A stretch of 64,000 nucleotides of DNA from assembly GCA_036505635.1 (NCBI GenBank), contig DASXTC010000028.1, positions 13,140 to 77,139 of the forward strand, read 5' to 3'. The notes below the pieces were generated by a model. It searched no databases and was not told where the DNA came from. It saw only the letters and a program-made list of their open reading frames with translations. This DNA comes from DASXTC01 sp036505635 (GTDB taxonomy: Bacteria; Acidobacteriota; Polarisedimenticolia; JACPZX01; DASXTC01). Within the stretch, counting starts at the first letter, position 1. Every line of letters begins with the position of its first letter. Positions 27,275 through 36,379 of the stretch are shown one piece after another. The position numbers and the translations under genes were made by a program.

Positions 27275-30200
27275 TCAGGGTCGTGGCAGGCCCTTCCGGG
27301 ATGGAGACGCGGTGACGTACGGAGCCCGGCGGGGCGGCCTCGGCGCGGAAACCGCGCTCGCCAGCGGGACGCTCACGTGAACGGTGGCGGTCGTGGTATT
27401 GCCCGAAGGGTCGGTCGCGCTGTAGGTGATCGCGTAGACCCGTCCCGTCCCCGACGACGAACGCTCCGCGCGAAGGGAGAACTGGGAGTCGGCGGTCCCG
27501 GGCACCACCCCCTGGATGTCGTTGGTGGTATCGCCGTCCGCGCTGCCCGGCGTGTCATCCGCCTCGTTGCTGGTCACCGAGACGAGCGACCATGACGCGC
27601 CACCGCACACGTCGGAAGCCGTAACGGCGACCGTTGTCGGGATCATCCGGTGGGAAGGAGGCCACAGGATGGTCCGGCCGGGATCGAGCGAGAGCGCCGG
27701 CGCCGTCGTGTCGTTCACGTCGACGTTGATCTGATCGGCTCGCCTTTCGCCGCGGCTGTCGGTCACGATGAGAGTGACCGAGTGCCTGCCGGGCGGCAAC
27801 GTCACGCCGAGCGTCTCGCCCGACCCGAGCGCGACCTCGGCGGGGGTGCCCATGCCATCGAACCACTCGAACGACACGATGTCGTCGCTGGTGCCGGGCG
27901 TGGAGTCCGGGTCCGATGAAGCCGACCCGTCGAGGAAGACCGCCCCGCCGCACTCAGCGGTGATATCGTCCCCCGCGACGGCCGCGGGAGGTCGGCTCAC
28001 GAGGCTCGCCCGGCGTATCCGGTTGTTGTCCACGTCGGCAAAGAAGAGGTTCCCGCGGGAGTCGAGGGCCACCCCCGCCACGAACCCGAGCGTCGTGGCC
28101 ACGGTGTCGATGATGCCGGTGGCCGCGTCCACCTTCCGCGCGCGACCGAGAAACTGGTAGTCGGTCGTGAAGCGTCCCGTCGCGATATAGAGATCGCCGC
28201 CGGGAGCGACGGAGACACCGGCGGGCTCGAAAATGCCGGACTGCGTCGCGGGGCCGCCGTCCCCCGCGTTGCCATCCACGTTGTTGATGCCGCCTGCCAC
28301 GGTCCGGATCTCTCCGGTCACCGCATCGACCTTCCGCACGCGCCCCCAGCGCTCGGTGATGTAAAGGCCCCCCGCTCCATCCAGGTCGATGCCGCTCGGA
28401 TCGAGCAGGCGCGCCGTCGTGGCGGGAATCCCCTCGCCGATGTGATCCGACCCGCCCCCCGCCACCGTCGTGACGGCGCCGGTCGCAGTGTCGATCCTGA
28501 CGACCAGGCCGGACTCCGGCGAGACGTGCGCATCCGTGACATAGAGGTCCCCCGCGGCGTCGAGCGCCACGTCGGTGGGATGCACGAGGCCGGCATCGAC
28601 CAGGGTCGTGATGAGCCCGGTGGCGGCCTCCACTCTCCGCACGCGCCCACCGGCCTCCGAAATGTAGAGATCTCCTCCCGGGGCGGCCGTGACCCCCGTG
28701 GGCGCGTCCAGGCGCGCCTGCGTGGCAGGCGCTCCGTCTCCGCCGGTGCCCCCCCCCGCCACCGTGCTGATGATTCCCGTCAGCCCATCCAGGCGGCGAA
28801 CGCGGCTCTGACCCGAATCGAGGATCAGAAGGTCCCCTCCCGGCAGCGCCTCGACACGCGTCGGACCAGCCAGGATCGCGTCGGTCGCGGGCCGTCCGTC
28901 GCCCGGATCGGACGCCCCGCCTCCGGCCACCGTGGTGATGATCCCCGTGGCGGCGTCGATCCTCCGGACCCGGTGATTGCCCACGTCGGAGAGCAACACG
29001 TCGCCCGCTCCATCCAGGATGATCGCGCCGGGAAAGGCGAGCGTGGCCGCGGAAGCGGGCCCGCCGTCTCCGCCGAAGCCATACTCGCCCGTGCCGGCGA
29101 TGTTGGAGATGATCCCCGTGGCGGCGTTCACGCGGCGGATCCGGTTACCGGCTTCATCGGCGATGAAAATGTTCCCGCCGCCATCCACGGCGAAGCCCCG
29201 CGGCGAGATGGAGGCGCTGGTCGCCGGACCGCCATCTCCGCCCGATCCGTAGGTGCCGTCCCCGGCGACCGTGGCGATGAGCCCCGTGGCCGCCTCCACC
29301 CGCCTAATGCGGAAGTTCCCGCGGTCGAGGATGTACAGGTTCCCCGCGGCGTCGACCGAAAGAGCGCCCGGGTAGAGGAGCCTGGCCTCCGTGGCCGGCC
29401 CACCGTCTCCTTCGAATCCCTCCAGGCCATTTCCAGCGATGACCTCACTTTGTCCGGTGATCGGGTCGAACCGCCGGACCGCCTCGCAGGCTTCGTCTGA
29501 GACGTAGACCCGCCCCGCGCCGTCCCACGCCAGCCCCCCCAGGTAGGGCCCGAACGAGGGACAGGCGTCCGGATAGCCGTATGCGAGGAGATTGGCCAGC
29601 AGCGTTGTCGGATCGATCCTCCGGAGGCTGCTCAAGACCTCGTCGGGGCCGAACTGATAACCACGGTCGAGCGTGAGAAGGGCTCCCGAGGGGGTCGCGA
29701 TCATGGCCGCGAAGGTGCCGAAGAGGGCATCGAGGGCCGGCCCATCGCTCGTGCCGCCGTCGAGCACGTAGAAGTCGGCCCCCGAACCGGCCAAGACGGT
29801 GAGCTGGCCCGTAGGGTCGATTCTGAAGATCCGCTTCGCCAGGTCGTCGGTGAAGTAGAGGTTGCCGGAGGCATCGACGGCGAGCGGGCCGGGCCACCCC
29901 AGAGCCACCGACGTCGCGGGCCGGTGTGATGGGCCGCCGCCCGCGACGGTGCTCAACGGCGCGGCGGATGCCCCAAGGGCCGGGGTCGCGGCGGGACGCG
30001 CCGCCGCTGCCGGCGCGTGGGCACCGGCGCGAGCTCTCCGTCCGCCGGCATGCACCATCGGGAGCAGCTCGACGCTCCGGAGCGCCCGCGGGCGGGCGGC
30101 GTCGCCGTCGTCCTGGATGGTCACCCGGGGCGGGGCGCCTCGCAGCCACGACTCGACCTCGTCGCGTGACGCCTGCGCTCGCACGCTGAGCCGGACGCTC

Positions 30201-30463
30201 TGGCGGCGCGGGATGGATACCGGCGTGGAAGCGCCCGCGACCTCGATCGTGGCCCGTTCCAGATCGGACCGGCCGAAGTTGAAGATGCGAAGGTGAAGCG
30301 TGACCTGGACCGCGCCGCCATCGGCGGCCGTCGCGGCGACCTCATAGAAGCCGGCGAAGTCTCTCCGCTCAGTGGCCGCGCCGCCGGCGTACGCCACGGC
30401 GGCCACGGGCAGCGTGAGCGCAGCGCAGATGACGGCGACCTCGAGATGAGGGCTCAATCGCAT
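27275..30463 (-). CDS. giant exported NHL-repeat protein with PKD-like and C-terminal Ig-like domains
   Basis: A 1062-residue protein. ATG 30463 has GAGGTG 7 bases upstream and opens a signal peptide (VAVICAALTLPVAAVAYAGG). An N-terminal beta domain (about 30-130) is followed by about a dozen NHL-type units of 50-60 residues, e.g. LDAAGDLYVTDA..., VRRVDAATGIISTVAG and GDGGPATSA, which should build six-bladed propellers. A PKD-like domain follows (ITAECGGAVFLDGSASSDPD), then a terminal beta domain (TAPALSLDPGRTILWPPSH). Extracellular binding or a structural role is likely; no catalytic motif is visible. An upstream in-frame start at 30670 would cross its own promoter. Confidence 0.85.
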   Translation of the reverse strand: MRLSPHLEVAVICAALTLPVAAVAYAGGAATERRDFAGFYEVAATAADGGAVQVTLHLRIFNFGRSDLERATIEVAGASTPVSIPRRQSVRLSVRAQASRDEVESWLRGAPPRVTIQDDGDAARPRALRSVELLPMVHAGGRRARAGAHAPAAAARPAATPALGASAAPLSTVAGGGPSHRPATSVALGWPGPLAVDASGNLYFTDDLAKRIFRIDPTGQLTVLAGSGADFYVLDGGTSDGPALDALFGTFAAMIATPSGALLTLDRGYQFGPDEVLSSLRRIDPTTLLANLLAYGYPDACPSFGPYLGGLAWDGAGRVYVSDEACEAVRRFDPITGQSEVIAGNGLEGFEGDGGPATEARLLYPGALSVDAAGNLYILDRGNFRIRRVEAATGLIATVAGDGTYGSGGDGGPATSASISPRGFAVDGGGNIFIADEAGNRIRRVNAATGIISNIAGTGEYGFGGDGGPASAATLAFPGAIILDGAGDVLLSDVGNHRVRRIDAATGIITTVAGGGASDPGDGRPATDAILAGPTRVEALPGGDLLILDSGQSRVRRLDGLTGIISTVAGGGTGGDGAPATQARLDAPTGVTAAPGGDLYISEAGGRVRRVEAATGLITTLVDAGLVHPTDVALDAAGDLYVTDAHVSPESGLVVRIDTATGAVTTVAGGGSDHIGEGIPATTARLLDPSGIDLDGAGGLYITERWGRVRKVDAVTGEIRTVAGGINNVDGNAGDGGPATQSGIFEPAGVSVAPGGDLYIATGRFTTDYQFLGRARKVDAATGIIDTVATTLGFVAGVALDSRGNLFFADVDNNRIRRASLVSRPPAAVAGDDITAECGGAVFLDGSASSDPDSTPGTSDDIVSFEWFDGMGTPAEVALGSGETLGVTLPPGRHSVTLIVTDSRGERRADQINVDVNDTTAPALSLDPGRTILWPPSHRMIPTTVAVTASDVCGGASWSLVSVTSNEADDTPGSADGDTTNDIQGVVPGTADSQFSLRAERSSSGTGRVYAITYSATDPSGNTTTATVHVSVPLASAVSAPRPPRRAPYVTASPSRKGLPRP
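28020..29900 (-). repeat. tandem NHL-coding repeats, period about 160-180 bp
   Basis: Recurrent segments coding for RRVDAATGIITTVAGG and DGGPATSA appear along the gene, diverged at third positions. They mirror the protein repeat and are not a mobile or CRISPR array. Confidence 0.75.
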
Positions 30464-30545
30464 CGGGCACACCTCAAATGTCGGAGGCAGGAAGGTGAAG
30501 CCGTCCGAGGAGCCCGCAGTGACAACCTCGGCCGGTGGCCCCTCA

Positions 30546-30574
30546 TTTGTACCTCGAACCACCTTCCCTGTCAA
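30546..30574 (-). promoter_or_regulatory. promoter of the NHL-repeat gene
   Basis: Read on the minus strand: TTGACA (30574-30569), a 17-base spacer, TACAAA (30551-30546). The leader to ATG 30463 is about 76 bases and ends with a GAGGTG ribosome-binding site. Confidence 0.5.
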
Positions 30575-30585
30575 TCGGATCACGG

Positions 30586-30614
30586 TTGCCGGCCCAACTG
30601 AACCGCTGTAGACT
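30586..30614 (+). promoter_or_regulatory. promoter of the APC permease gene, leaderless arrangement
   Basis: TTGCCG (30586-30591), a 17-base spacer, TAGACT (30609-30614), then only 9 bases before ATG 30624. Transcription should begin at or within 3 bases of the start codon. No ribosome-binding site is possible in the transcript. Confidence 0.55.
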
Positions 30615-30623
30615 CGCGCGCCG

Positions 30624-32594
30624 ATGGCAGCCAAAACCGGACACCTCCGTCTTCCGCCACTTCCGACCATACGCCAGGCCCCTCCGGAGTCCGCGCTCGG
30701 CCGGTGGCTCGCCCGCGGAGATCGCCTCGACCGGCACGAGAGCGATCACAGGACGCACCCGTGGAGCAAGGTCCTCTGGTTGACCGGGGTCGACTACTTC
30801 TCCACGCTCGGATACCAGCCAGGTATCGCTCTTCTGGCCGCGGGCGCGCTCTCGCCGCTGGCCACGGCGATCCTCATAGGCGTCACGCTGCTGGGCGCCT
30901 TCCCGATCTACGCTCAGGTGGCGGGCCGCTCTCACGCCGGGCAGGGCTCCATCGCGATGCTGGAAGGGCTCCTGCCGGGTTGGACGGGGAAGATCCTGGT
31001 CCTCGTCCTGCTGGGGTTCGCCGCCACCGACTTCGTCATCACGATGACGCTGTCGGCCGCCGACGCCGCCACGCACGCCATCGAGAACCCCGTGCTCCAC
31101 CCGTACCTGGGCGACTCGCGCCTGGCGCTGACGTGCGTCCTGCTCGCGATACTGGCGGCCGTCTTCCTGCGCGGGTTCGTGGAGGCCATCGGGCTGGCGA
31201 TGGCCGTGGGGGTCCCCTACATCGCGTTGAATCTCCTCGTGCTGGCGCGCGGCCTGGTCGAGATCGCCCGGCACCCGGATCTGCTGGCAGGATGGCGGGA
31301 GGCCCTCGCGCTTCGTGGCGACCCGGCGGCGCTCGCACTGGCCGCGGCGCTGGTCTTCCCGAAGCTGGCGCTGGGAATGAGCGGCTTCGAGACCGGCGTG
31401 TCGGTGATGCCGCTCATTTCGGGAGGCCCGGGGCGCGGGCGCGACGGCCCGGACGAGCCGGGAGCTCCCCCGGCCGGCAGGATCCGCGCGACCCGCAACC
31501 TGCTCCTCTCGGCCGCCTTGATCATGAGCGTCATGCTGCTGGCGTCGAGCTTCGTGACGACGCTGCTGGTCCCGGTGGAGGCCTACAGGCAGGGAGGGCC
31601 CGCCAGCGGCCGCGCGATCGCCTGGCTCGCCCACGGTTTCTTCGGCCACGCGTTCGGCTCCCTTTACGACGTCTCCACGATCGCCATCCTCTGGTTCGCG
31701 GGGGCCTCGGCGATGGCCGGTCTGCTGCACCTGGTCCCGAGGTACCTGCCGCGATTCGGGATGGCTCCGGAGTGGATCGCGTACCAGCGCCCGCTGGTGC
31801 TGGTGCTCTTCACAACCTGTCTGATCGTGACGTGGGCCTTCGACGCCAGCGTCGAGGCTCAGGGGGGCGCCTATGCCACCGGCGTGCTCGTGCTGATGCT
31901 CTCCGGCGCGGTCGCCGTTGCGTTGGCGCTCGCGAGGGAGCGCAGGAAGCTGACCGTCTACTTCTGGCTGGTGAGCGGCGCCTTCGTCTACACGCTCGTG
32001 GACAATGTCCTGGAGCGCCCTGACGGCGTCATCATCGCCAGCGTCTTCATCGCGGTCATCGTGGCTGTCGGCGCGGTGAGCCGCTGGCGCCGGGCCACCG
32101 AGCTGAGGGTCACGGAGGTCACGTTCGTCGACGAGCCTTCGGCCGGGCTGTGGAGCTCGATCACGGGAAAGCGCGTTAACCTCGTCCCCATGAGAGTCGA
32201 GGGGAAGGAGGCCCGCGCCCGCAAGCGTGCCGAGATCAACCGTCACTACTCGGTGCGCGGACCGATCGCGTTCCTCCACGTGCGGCTGCTGGACAACCGC
32301 AGCGAGTTTCTCTCGCCGCTCCAGGTGAAGGTCACGAAGGAAGGGGAGGACTTCACCGTCGAGGTGTCGGGCGCGGTGGCCGTCGCCAACACGGTCGCGT
32401 ATATCAGCGAGCTGATCGACCCTGTAAGCCTGTTCCTTGGATTGACCCGGCAGAACCTGATGACGCAGGCGATCCGCTACCTGATCTGGGGCGAGGGGGA
32501 GACGGGTCTGATGGTCTATGCCATCCTGCTGCGCTACTGGGAATGGACGGCGGAGGATGACATCCGCCCGCTCATCTTCCTGATGAGCGAGTGA
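30624..32594 (+). CDS. APC-superfamily amino-acid/cation permease
   Basis: A 656-residue inner-membrane transporter with about 12 hydrophobic segments in residues 50-480 and a soluble C-terminal domain of about 170 residues. The first helix region, KVLWLTGVDYFSTLGYQPG, is typical of a large APC subfamily annotated as amino-acid permeases; the substrate cannot be read from sequence. The C-terminal part (for example GPIAFLHVRLLDNRSEFLSP) is cytoplasmic and of unknown role. The promoter geometry, with -10 ending 9 bases before the ATG, supports this start and a leaderless mRNA. Confidence 0.82.
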   Translation: MAAKTGHLRLPPLPTIRQAPPESALGRWLARGDRLDRHESDHRTHPWSKVLWLTGVDYFSTLGYQPGIALLAAGALSPLATAILIGVTLLGAFPIYAQVAGRSHAGQGSIAMLEGLLPGWTGKILVLVLLGFAATDFVITMTLSAADAATHAIENPVLHPYLGDSRLALTCVLLAILAAVFLRGFVEAIGLAMAVGVPYIALNLLVLARGLVEIARHPDLLAGWREALALRGDPAALALAAALVFPKLALGMSGFETGVSVMPLISGGPGRGRDGPDEPGAPPAGRIRATRNLLLSAALIMSVMLLASSFVTTLLVPVEAYRQGGPASGRAIAWLAHGFFGHAFGSLYDVSTIAILWFAGASAMAGLLHLVPRYLPRFGMAPEWIAYQRPLVLVLFTTCLIVTWAFDASVEAQGGAYATGVLVLMLSGAVAVALALARERRKLTVYFWLVSGAFVYTLVDNVLERPDGVIIASVFIAVIVAVGAVSRWRRATELRVTEVTFVDEPSAGLWSSITGKRVNLVPMRVEGKEARARKRAEINRHYSVRGPIAFLHVRLLDNRSEFLSPLQVKVTKEGEDFTVEVSGAVAVANTVAYISELIDPVSLFLGLTRQNLMTQAIRYLIWGEGETGLMVYAILLRYWEWTAEDDIRPLIFLMSE

Positions 32595-32626
32595 TCCCCG
32601 GCGGTCCATCTCGAGAGCAGGCACCG

Positions 32627-32639
32627 TGACAACCTGTCA
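32627..32639. promoter_or_regulatory. short palindrome TGACA-ACC-TGTCA upstream of purM, possible operator
   Basis: A perfect 5+5 inverted repeat with a 3-base centre, in the 162-base gap before purM and about 35 bases upstream of its -35 box. The size suits a dimeric repressor site, but one copy is weak evidence. Confidence 0.2.
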
Positions 32640-32672
32640 GGATCAGCGCGCCGCTCGAGAGGGCGGCGTTCA

Positions 32673-32701
32673 TTGACGCTTCCCGGGCCCTGTGACATAA
32701 T
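32673..32701 (+). promoter_or_regulatory. strong sigma-70-type promoter for purM-purN-radC
   Basis: TTGACG (32673-32678), a 17-base spacer, CATAAT (32696-32701) with TGA before it as extended -10. The leader to purM is about 49 bases. Confidence 0.65.
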
Positions 32702-32756
32702 TCCGCTCCCTGACGTCACCGTTCCCCCCGCCTGACCGCATGCCTGTTGGGGCCTC

Positions 32757-33803
32757 ATGACCGAGAAGGACGGGTCTCTCTCGTACCGGGACGCGGGCGT
32801 GGACATCGACGCCCAGGACGACGCGATTCGCCGTCTTCGCCCCCACGCGAGGTCCACGCACACGCCGGAGGTCCTGGCAGACATCGGCACCTTCGGCGGC
32901 CTCTTCCATCTGACGCCGCGGGGATACCGCGACCCCGTCCTGGTGGCCAGCACCGACGGCGTGGGGACGAAGCTCAAGGTCGCCGCGATGGCCGGGGTGC
33001 ACGACACGGTCGGCTACGACCTTGTGGCCCACTGCGTCAACGACATCCTCGTGCAGGGGGCCTTCCCCCTCTTTTTCCTCGACTACTTCGCCGCGGGACG
33101 GCTCGAGCCGGCGGTCGTCGAGGCGGTCGTATCGGGGATGGGGCGCGCCTGCCGCGAGTTCGGCTGCGCGATCATCGGCGGCGAGCTCGCCGAGATGGGG
33201 GACCTCTACCGTCCCGGGGACTACGACATCGCCGGTTTCATCGTCGGGGCGGTGGAGCGCGATCGTCTGCTGACGGGCTCGACCATCGCGCCGGGCGATG
33301 TCCTTATCGGGCTTCCGTCCGTGGGGCTGCACACGAACGGCTACTCCCTCGCGCGCAAGATCCTGTTCGAACGGCTGGGGCTGAAGCACGACTCGCTCGT
33401 CCCCGAGCTGGGCGGCACGGTGGCCCAGGCGTTGCTGGCGCCTCATCGCGGCTACCTCGCGCCGCTCAAGGACCTGGTGACGCGCGGCCTGCTCAAGGGG
33501 TTGGCGCATATCACGGGAGGGGGCCTGACGGACAACGTGCCGCGGATCCTCCCCGAAGGATGCAGGGCGGTTTTCGACAGGCGGGCCATCGAGATCCTGC
33601 CGATCTTCAGGTACCTGCAGCGCGAGGGGAATGTCCCTCAAGCCGACATGTGGCGCACGTTCAACATGGGAGTCGGCATGGTGCTGGCCGTCGCGCCCGT
33701 AAACGTCGCGACCGTCGAGAGCCACCTCGCGGGCATGGGCGAGAGGCACACCCGCATCGGCCTCGTCGAGGAGGGTGCGCGCGGGGTCGTCTACAGGGAC
33801 TGA
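32757..33803 (+). CDS. purM: phosphoribosylformylglycinamidine cyclo-ligase (AIR synthetase)
   Basis: Closes the imidazole ring of FGAM to give AIR, using ATP; this is the step after the PurLQS reaction encoded 12 kb upstream. The 348-residue length is normal. Motifs: LVASTDGVGTKLKVA near residues 61-75, the GYDLVAHCVNDILVQGA nucleotide loop, CAIIGGELAEMGDLY, and LAHITGGGLTDNVPRILPEG in the second half. It forms an operon with purN, which starts 1 base after its stop. Confidence 0.97.
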   Translation: MTEKDGSLSYRDAGVDIDAQDDAIRRLRPHARSTHTPEVLADIGTFGGLFHLTPRGYRDPVLVASTDGVGTKLKVAAMAGVHDTVGYDLVAHCVNDILVQGAFPLFFLDYFAAGRLEPAVVEAVVSGMGRACREFGCAIIGGELAEMGDLYRPGDYDIAGFIVGAVERDRLLTGSTIAPGDVLIGLPSVGLHTNGYSLARKILFERLGLKHDSLVPELGGTVAQALLAPHRGYLAPLKDLVTRGLLKGLAHITGGGLTDNVPRILPEGCRAVFDRRAIEILPIFRYLQREGNVPQADMWRTFNMGVGMVLAVAPVNVATVESHLAGMGERHTRIGLVEEGARGVVYRD

Positions 33804-33804
33804 G

Positions 33805-34434
33805 ATGCGCGACGCACCGCCGCCCCGGGGGACTCTCGGCATCCTGATCAGCGGGCGGGGCTCCAACATGACGGCGATCGCCGACGCCAGCGCAGCCGGC
33901 GCCATCCCCGCGAGGGTGGGGGTCGTCATCAGCAACGAGCCTTCGGCCTCGGGCCTGCTGGCGGCGGCGAGTCGCGGCATCGAGACGCTCGTCATCGACC
34001 ACAGGTCGAGCCGGACGCGTGAGGAGCATGACCTCAAGGTCGTCGCGGTGCTGGCGGAGCGCCGGGTCGATCTGGTCTGCCTCGCGGGTTACATGCGGCT
34101 GCTGACAGGGGCCTTCATCCGCGAGTATGCCGGGCGCATCATGAACATCCACCCGGCGCTGCTGCCCGCCTTCCCGGGGCTGCACGCCCAGCGGAAGGCT
34201 GTGGACTACGGCGTGCGGGTCTCGGGCGTGACGGTTCACTTCGTGGACGAGGGGGTCGACTCGGGCCCCATAATCCTTCAAGCCGCCGTGCCGGTCGAGC
34301 CGGAGGACACGGAGGAGACGCTGGCGGCGCGGATCCTCGCGGAGGAGCACAGACTCTACCCGGAGGCGATCCGCCTCCATTTCGAGGACAGGCTGCGGAT
34401 CGAGGGAAGAAAAGTCCGCATCACGGGCCGGTAA
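33805..34434 (+). CDS. purN: phosphoribosylglycinamide formyltransferase (10-formyl-THF dependent)
   Basis: Transfers a formyl group from 10-formyltetrahydrofolate to GAR. ATG 33805 lies just after the purM stop. The 209-residue protein shows the GAR-binding N-terminal loop LGILISGRGSNM. The catalytic Asn and His sit in IMNIHPALLPAFPG, and the catalytic Asp lies in HFVDEGVDSGPII. Purine genes of this window thus cover PurF, PurN, PurLQS, PurM and PurB; purD, purC, purE/K and purH must lie elsewhere. Confidence 0.97.
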   Translation: MRDAPPPRGTLGILISGRGSNMTAIADASAAGAIPARVGVVISNEPSASGLLAAASRGIETLVIDHRSSRTREEHDLKVVAVLAERRVDLVCLAGYMRLLTGAFIREYAGRIMNIHPALLPAFPGLHAQRKAVDYGVRVSGVTVHFVDEGVDSGPIILQAAVPVEPEDTEETLAARILAEEHRLYPEAIRLHFEDRLRIEGRKVRITGR

Positions 34435-34467
34435 ATGGGGGGACCGTGAGCGGCGGGAGATCCCAGC

Positions 34468-35148
34468 ATGCCATCCGCGGTACGTGTGTCCGATCTGCCC
34501 CGTGGTCTTCAACCACGGGAGAAGCTCCTGAAGCACGGCGAGCGCGCACTGAGCAACTCCGAGCTGATGGCGGTGGTCCTCGGCTCCGGCACGAGATCCG
34601 AGAGCGTCATCAGGATCGCCGATGGCCTTCTCAGGAAATACGGCTTCGACGCGTTGCCCAACATCAGCCTCAACGAGTGGAGGACCAACCGGGGCATCGG
34701 GACGGTGAAGGCCTGCCAGCTCAGGGCCGCCTTCGAGCTGGGCCGGCGCGCGTTCGCGCCGAAGGACGACGAGCGACCGTCGTTGTCGAGCCCGCGTGAG
34801 GCCTACGCGCAGGTGAAGGACCTCAGACGCGCGCGCAAGGAGCACCTGGTCGCGCTCTACCTCGACGCGCAGAACCACCTCATAGCGCGCGAGACGATCT
34901 CCATCGGAGGGCTCAATACCACGCGCACGCACCCGAGGGAGATCCTCCAGCCGGCGATCGCGTGCTCGGCGCTGGGCTTCATCCTGGTGCACAACCATCC
35001 GAGCGGCTCGTTGTCGGCCAGCCAGGACGACGTGGACTTCACCCGCGCCATCAAGAGGGCCTCGGAGATCATCGGCATCGGCCTCTACGACCACATCATC
35101 GTCTCGTCCAACGGCTTCGTCAGCCTCAAGGAGAAGGGCTTGCTATAA
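34468..35148 (+). CDS. radC: RadC-family JAB/MPN-domain protein
   Basis: A 226-residue protein with an N-terminal helix-hairpin-helix region (ALSNSELMAVVLGSGT, then RGIGTVKACQLRAAFELGRR) and a C-terminal JAB1/MPN-like domain. The metal motif HNHPSG begins at residue 175, followed by SASQDD. The full motif is intact. Despite the name, a role in DNA repair is not established for the family. It lies downstream of purN in the same orientation. Its TAA stop is embedded in the TATAAT box of tyrS. Confidence 0.94.
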   Translation: MPSAVRVSDLPRGLQPREKLLKHGERALSNSELMAVVLGSGTRSESVIRIADGLLRKYGFDALPNISLNEWRTNRGIGTVKACQLRAAFELGRRAFAPKDDERPSLSSPREAYAQVKDLRRARKEHLVALYLDAQNHLIARETISIGGLNTTRTHPREILQPAIACSALGFILVHNHPSGSLSASQDDVDFTRAIKRASEIIGIGLYDHIIVSSNGFVSLKEKGLL

Positions 35149-35149
35149 T
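35141..35149 (+). promoter_or_regulatory. extended -10 promoter of tyrS, containing the radC stop codon
   Basis: TGC plus TATAAT (35144-35149), a consensus extended -10, ends 9 bases before the tyrS ATG. The radC stop TAA is bases 35146-35148. No good -35 is visible, as expected for an extended -10. Confidence 0.6.
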
Positions 35150-35158
35150 CCCGGCCTG

Positions 35159-36379
35159 ATGACCGACGCCAGCTCACCCGAATCCCAGCTCGAATACCTG
35201 AGCAAGGGGGCAGTCCAGATCGAGTCGGAGGCGGAGCTTCTGGGCAAGCTCAGACGGTCGGCGCAGAGCGGCCGCCCGCTCACCGTCAAGGTAGGCTTCG
35301 ATCCCTCGGCGCCCGACATCCACCTGGGCCACACGGTCCTGCTGCGCAAAATGAAGCACTTCCAGGACCTGGGGCACCGGGTCATCTTCCTGATCGGCGA
35401 CTTCACCGGGATGATCGGCGATCCCACGGGCAAGACCAGGACGAGACCCCAGCTCACGCGCGAGGAGGTGCTCGCGAACGCCGAGACCTACAAGAGGCAG
35501 GTCTTCAGGATCCTTCACCCTGACAGGACCGAGGTCCGGTTCAACTCCGAGTGGCTCGGCAAGCTGGACGCCGAGGGGTTCATCAGGCTCGCCGGCAAGT
35601 ACACGGTCGCGCGGATGCTGGAGCGCGACGACTTCTCGCGTCGGTACCGCAACAACGAGTCGATCGGGATCCACGAGTTTCTCTATCCGCTGGCGCAGGC
35701 CTACGACTCCGTGTACCTCAAGGCGGACGTCGAGCTGGGGGGCACCGACCAGACCTTCAACCTGCTGGTGGGCCGCCGGATCATGGGGGCCTACGGTCTG
35801 GAGCCGCAGGTGATCCTCACCACGCCGCTGCTCGAAGGGCTCGACGGTGTGGAGAAGATGTCCAAATCGCTCGGCAATTACATCGGGATCGACGAGGCGC
35901 CGAAGGAGATCTTCGGCAAGACGATGTCGATCTCCGACGACCTGATGTGGCGCTACTACGAGCTGTGCACCGACCTGAGCCTGGCCGAGATCGGGCGCAT
36001 GAAGGACGAGGTGGCCTCGGGCGCGTCGCACCCGATGCGGGTGAAGTCGAGACTCGCCGGACTGATCGTGGCCGGTTTCCACGGGGAGGCGGCGGCGGAG
36101 GAGACCGCCCGCGAGTTCGCGCGCGTCTTTTCGCAGAGGGACGTCCCGGCGGATATCGAGGAGCACGAGATCCCGAGCGGTGGAACGCCCGTGCCGATCT
36201 GGAAGGCCCTGACGGTCAGCGGTCTGACCGCGTCAAACGCCGAGGCGAGACGTCTCATCACCCAGGGTGCGGTGACGGTGGACTGGGTGAAAGCCGGCCT
36301 GGATCGGACGCTGGACATTGGTGGATCCTTCACAATCCAGGTCGGGAAACGTCGATGGGGGAGGGTTCGAGTGAAATGA
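35159..36379 (+). CDS. tyrS: tyrosyl-tRNA synthetase
   Basis: Charges tRNA-Tyr with tyrosine. A class I synthetase of 406 residues with the HIGH-type motif HLGH at 55-58 and KMSKS at 233-237. ELGGTDQTFNLLVGR marks the tyrosine-binding region of the TyrRS family with the longer bacterial form. The C-terminal 60 residues form an S4 RNA-binding domain (LTASNAEARRLITQGAV). The start fits the -10 box 9 bases upstream. The stop overlaps thrC in ATGA. Confidence 0.97.
   Translation: MTDASSPESQLEYLSKGAVQIESEAELLGKLRRSAQSGRPLTVKVGFDPSAPDIHLGHTVLLRKMKHFQDLGHRVIFLIGDFTGMIGDPTGKTRTRPQLTREEVLANAETYKRQVFRILHPDRTEVRFNSEWLGKLDAEGFIRLAGKYTVARMLERDDFSRRYRNNESIGIHEFLYPLAQAYDSVYLKADVELGGTDQTFNLLVGRRIMGAYGLEPQVILTTPLLEGLDGVEKMSKSLGNYIGIDEAPKEIFGKTMSISDDLMWRYYELCTDLSLAEIGRMKDEVASGASHPMRVKSRLAGLIVAGFHGEAAAEETAREFARVFSQRDVPADIEEHEIPSGGTPVPIWKALTVSGLTASNAEARRLITQGAVTVDWVKAGLDRTLDIGGSFTIQVGKRRWGRVRVK

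Noticed and set aside
30543..32624. A 693-codon minus-strand frame opposite the APC permease
   Set aside because: Low-complexity Arg/Gln/Asp/His composition and antisense to a membrane-protein gene with its own promoter; also crosses the divergent promoter region.
32627..32639. TGACA-ACC-TGTCA as a firmly assigned repressor site
   Set aside because: A single 13-base palindrome occurs readily by chance; kept only as a low-confidence site.
35551..36375. An N-terminal extension of threonine synthase through tyrS
   Set aside because: It is a shadow of tyrS in another frame; ATG 36376 gives the zinc-ribbon start and a 4-base overlap.
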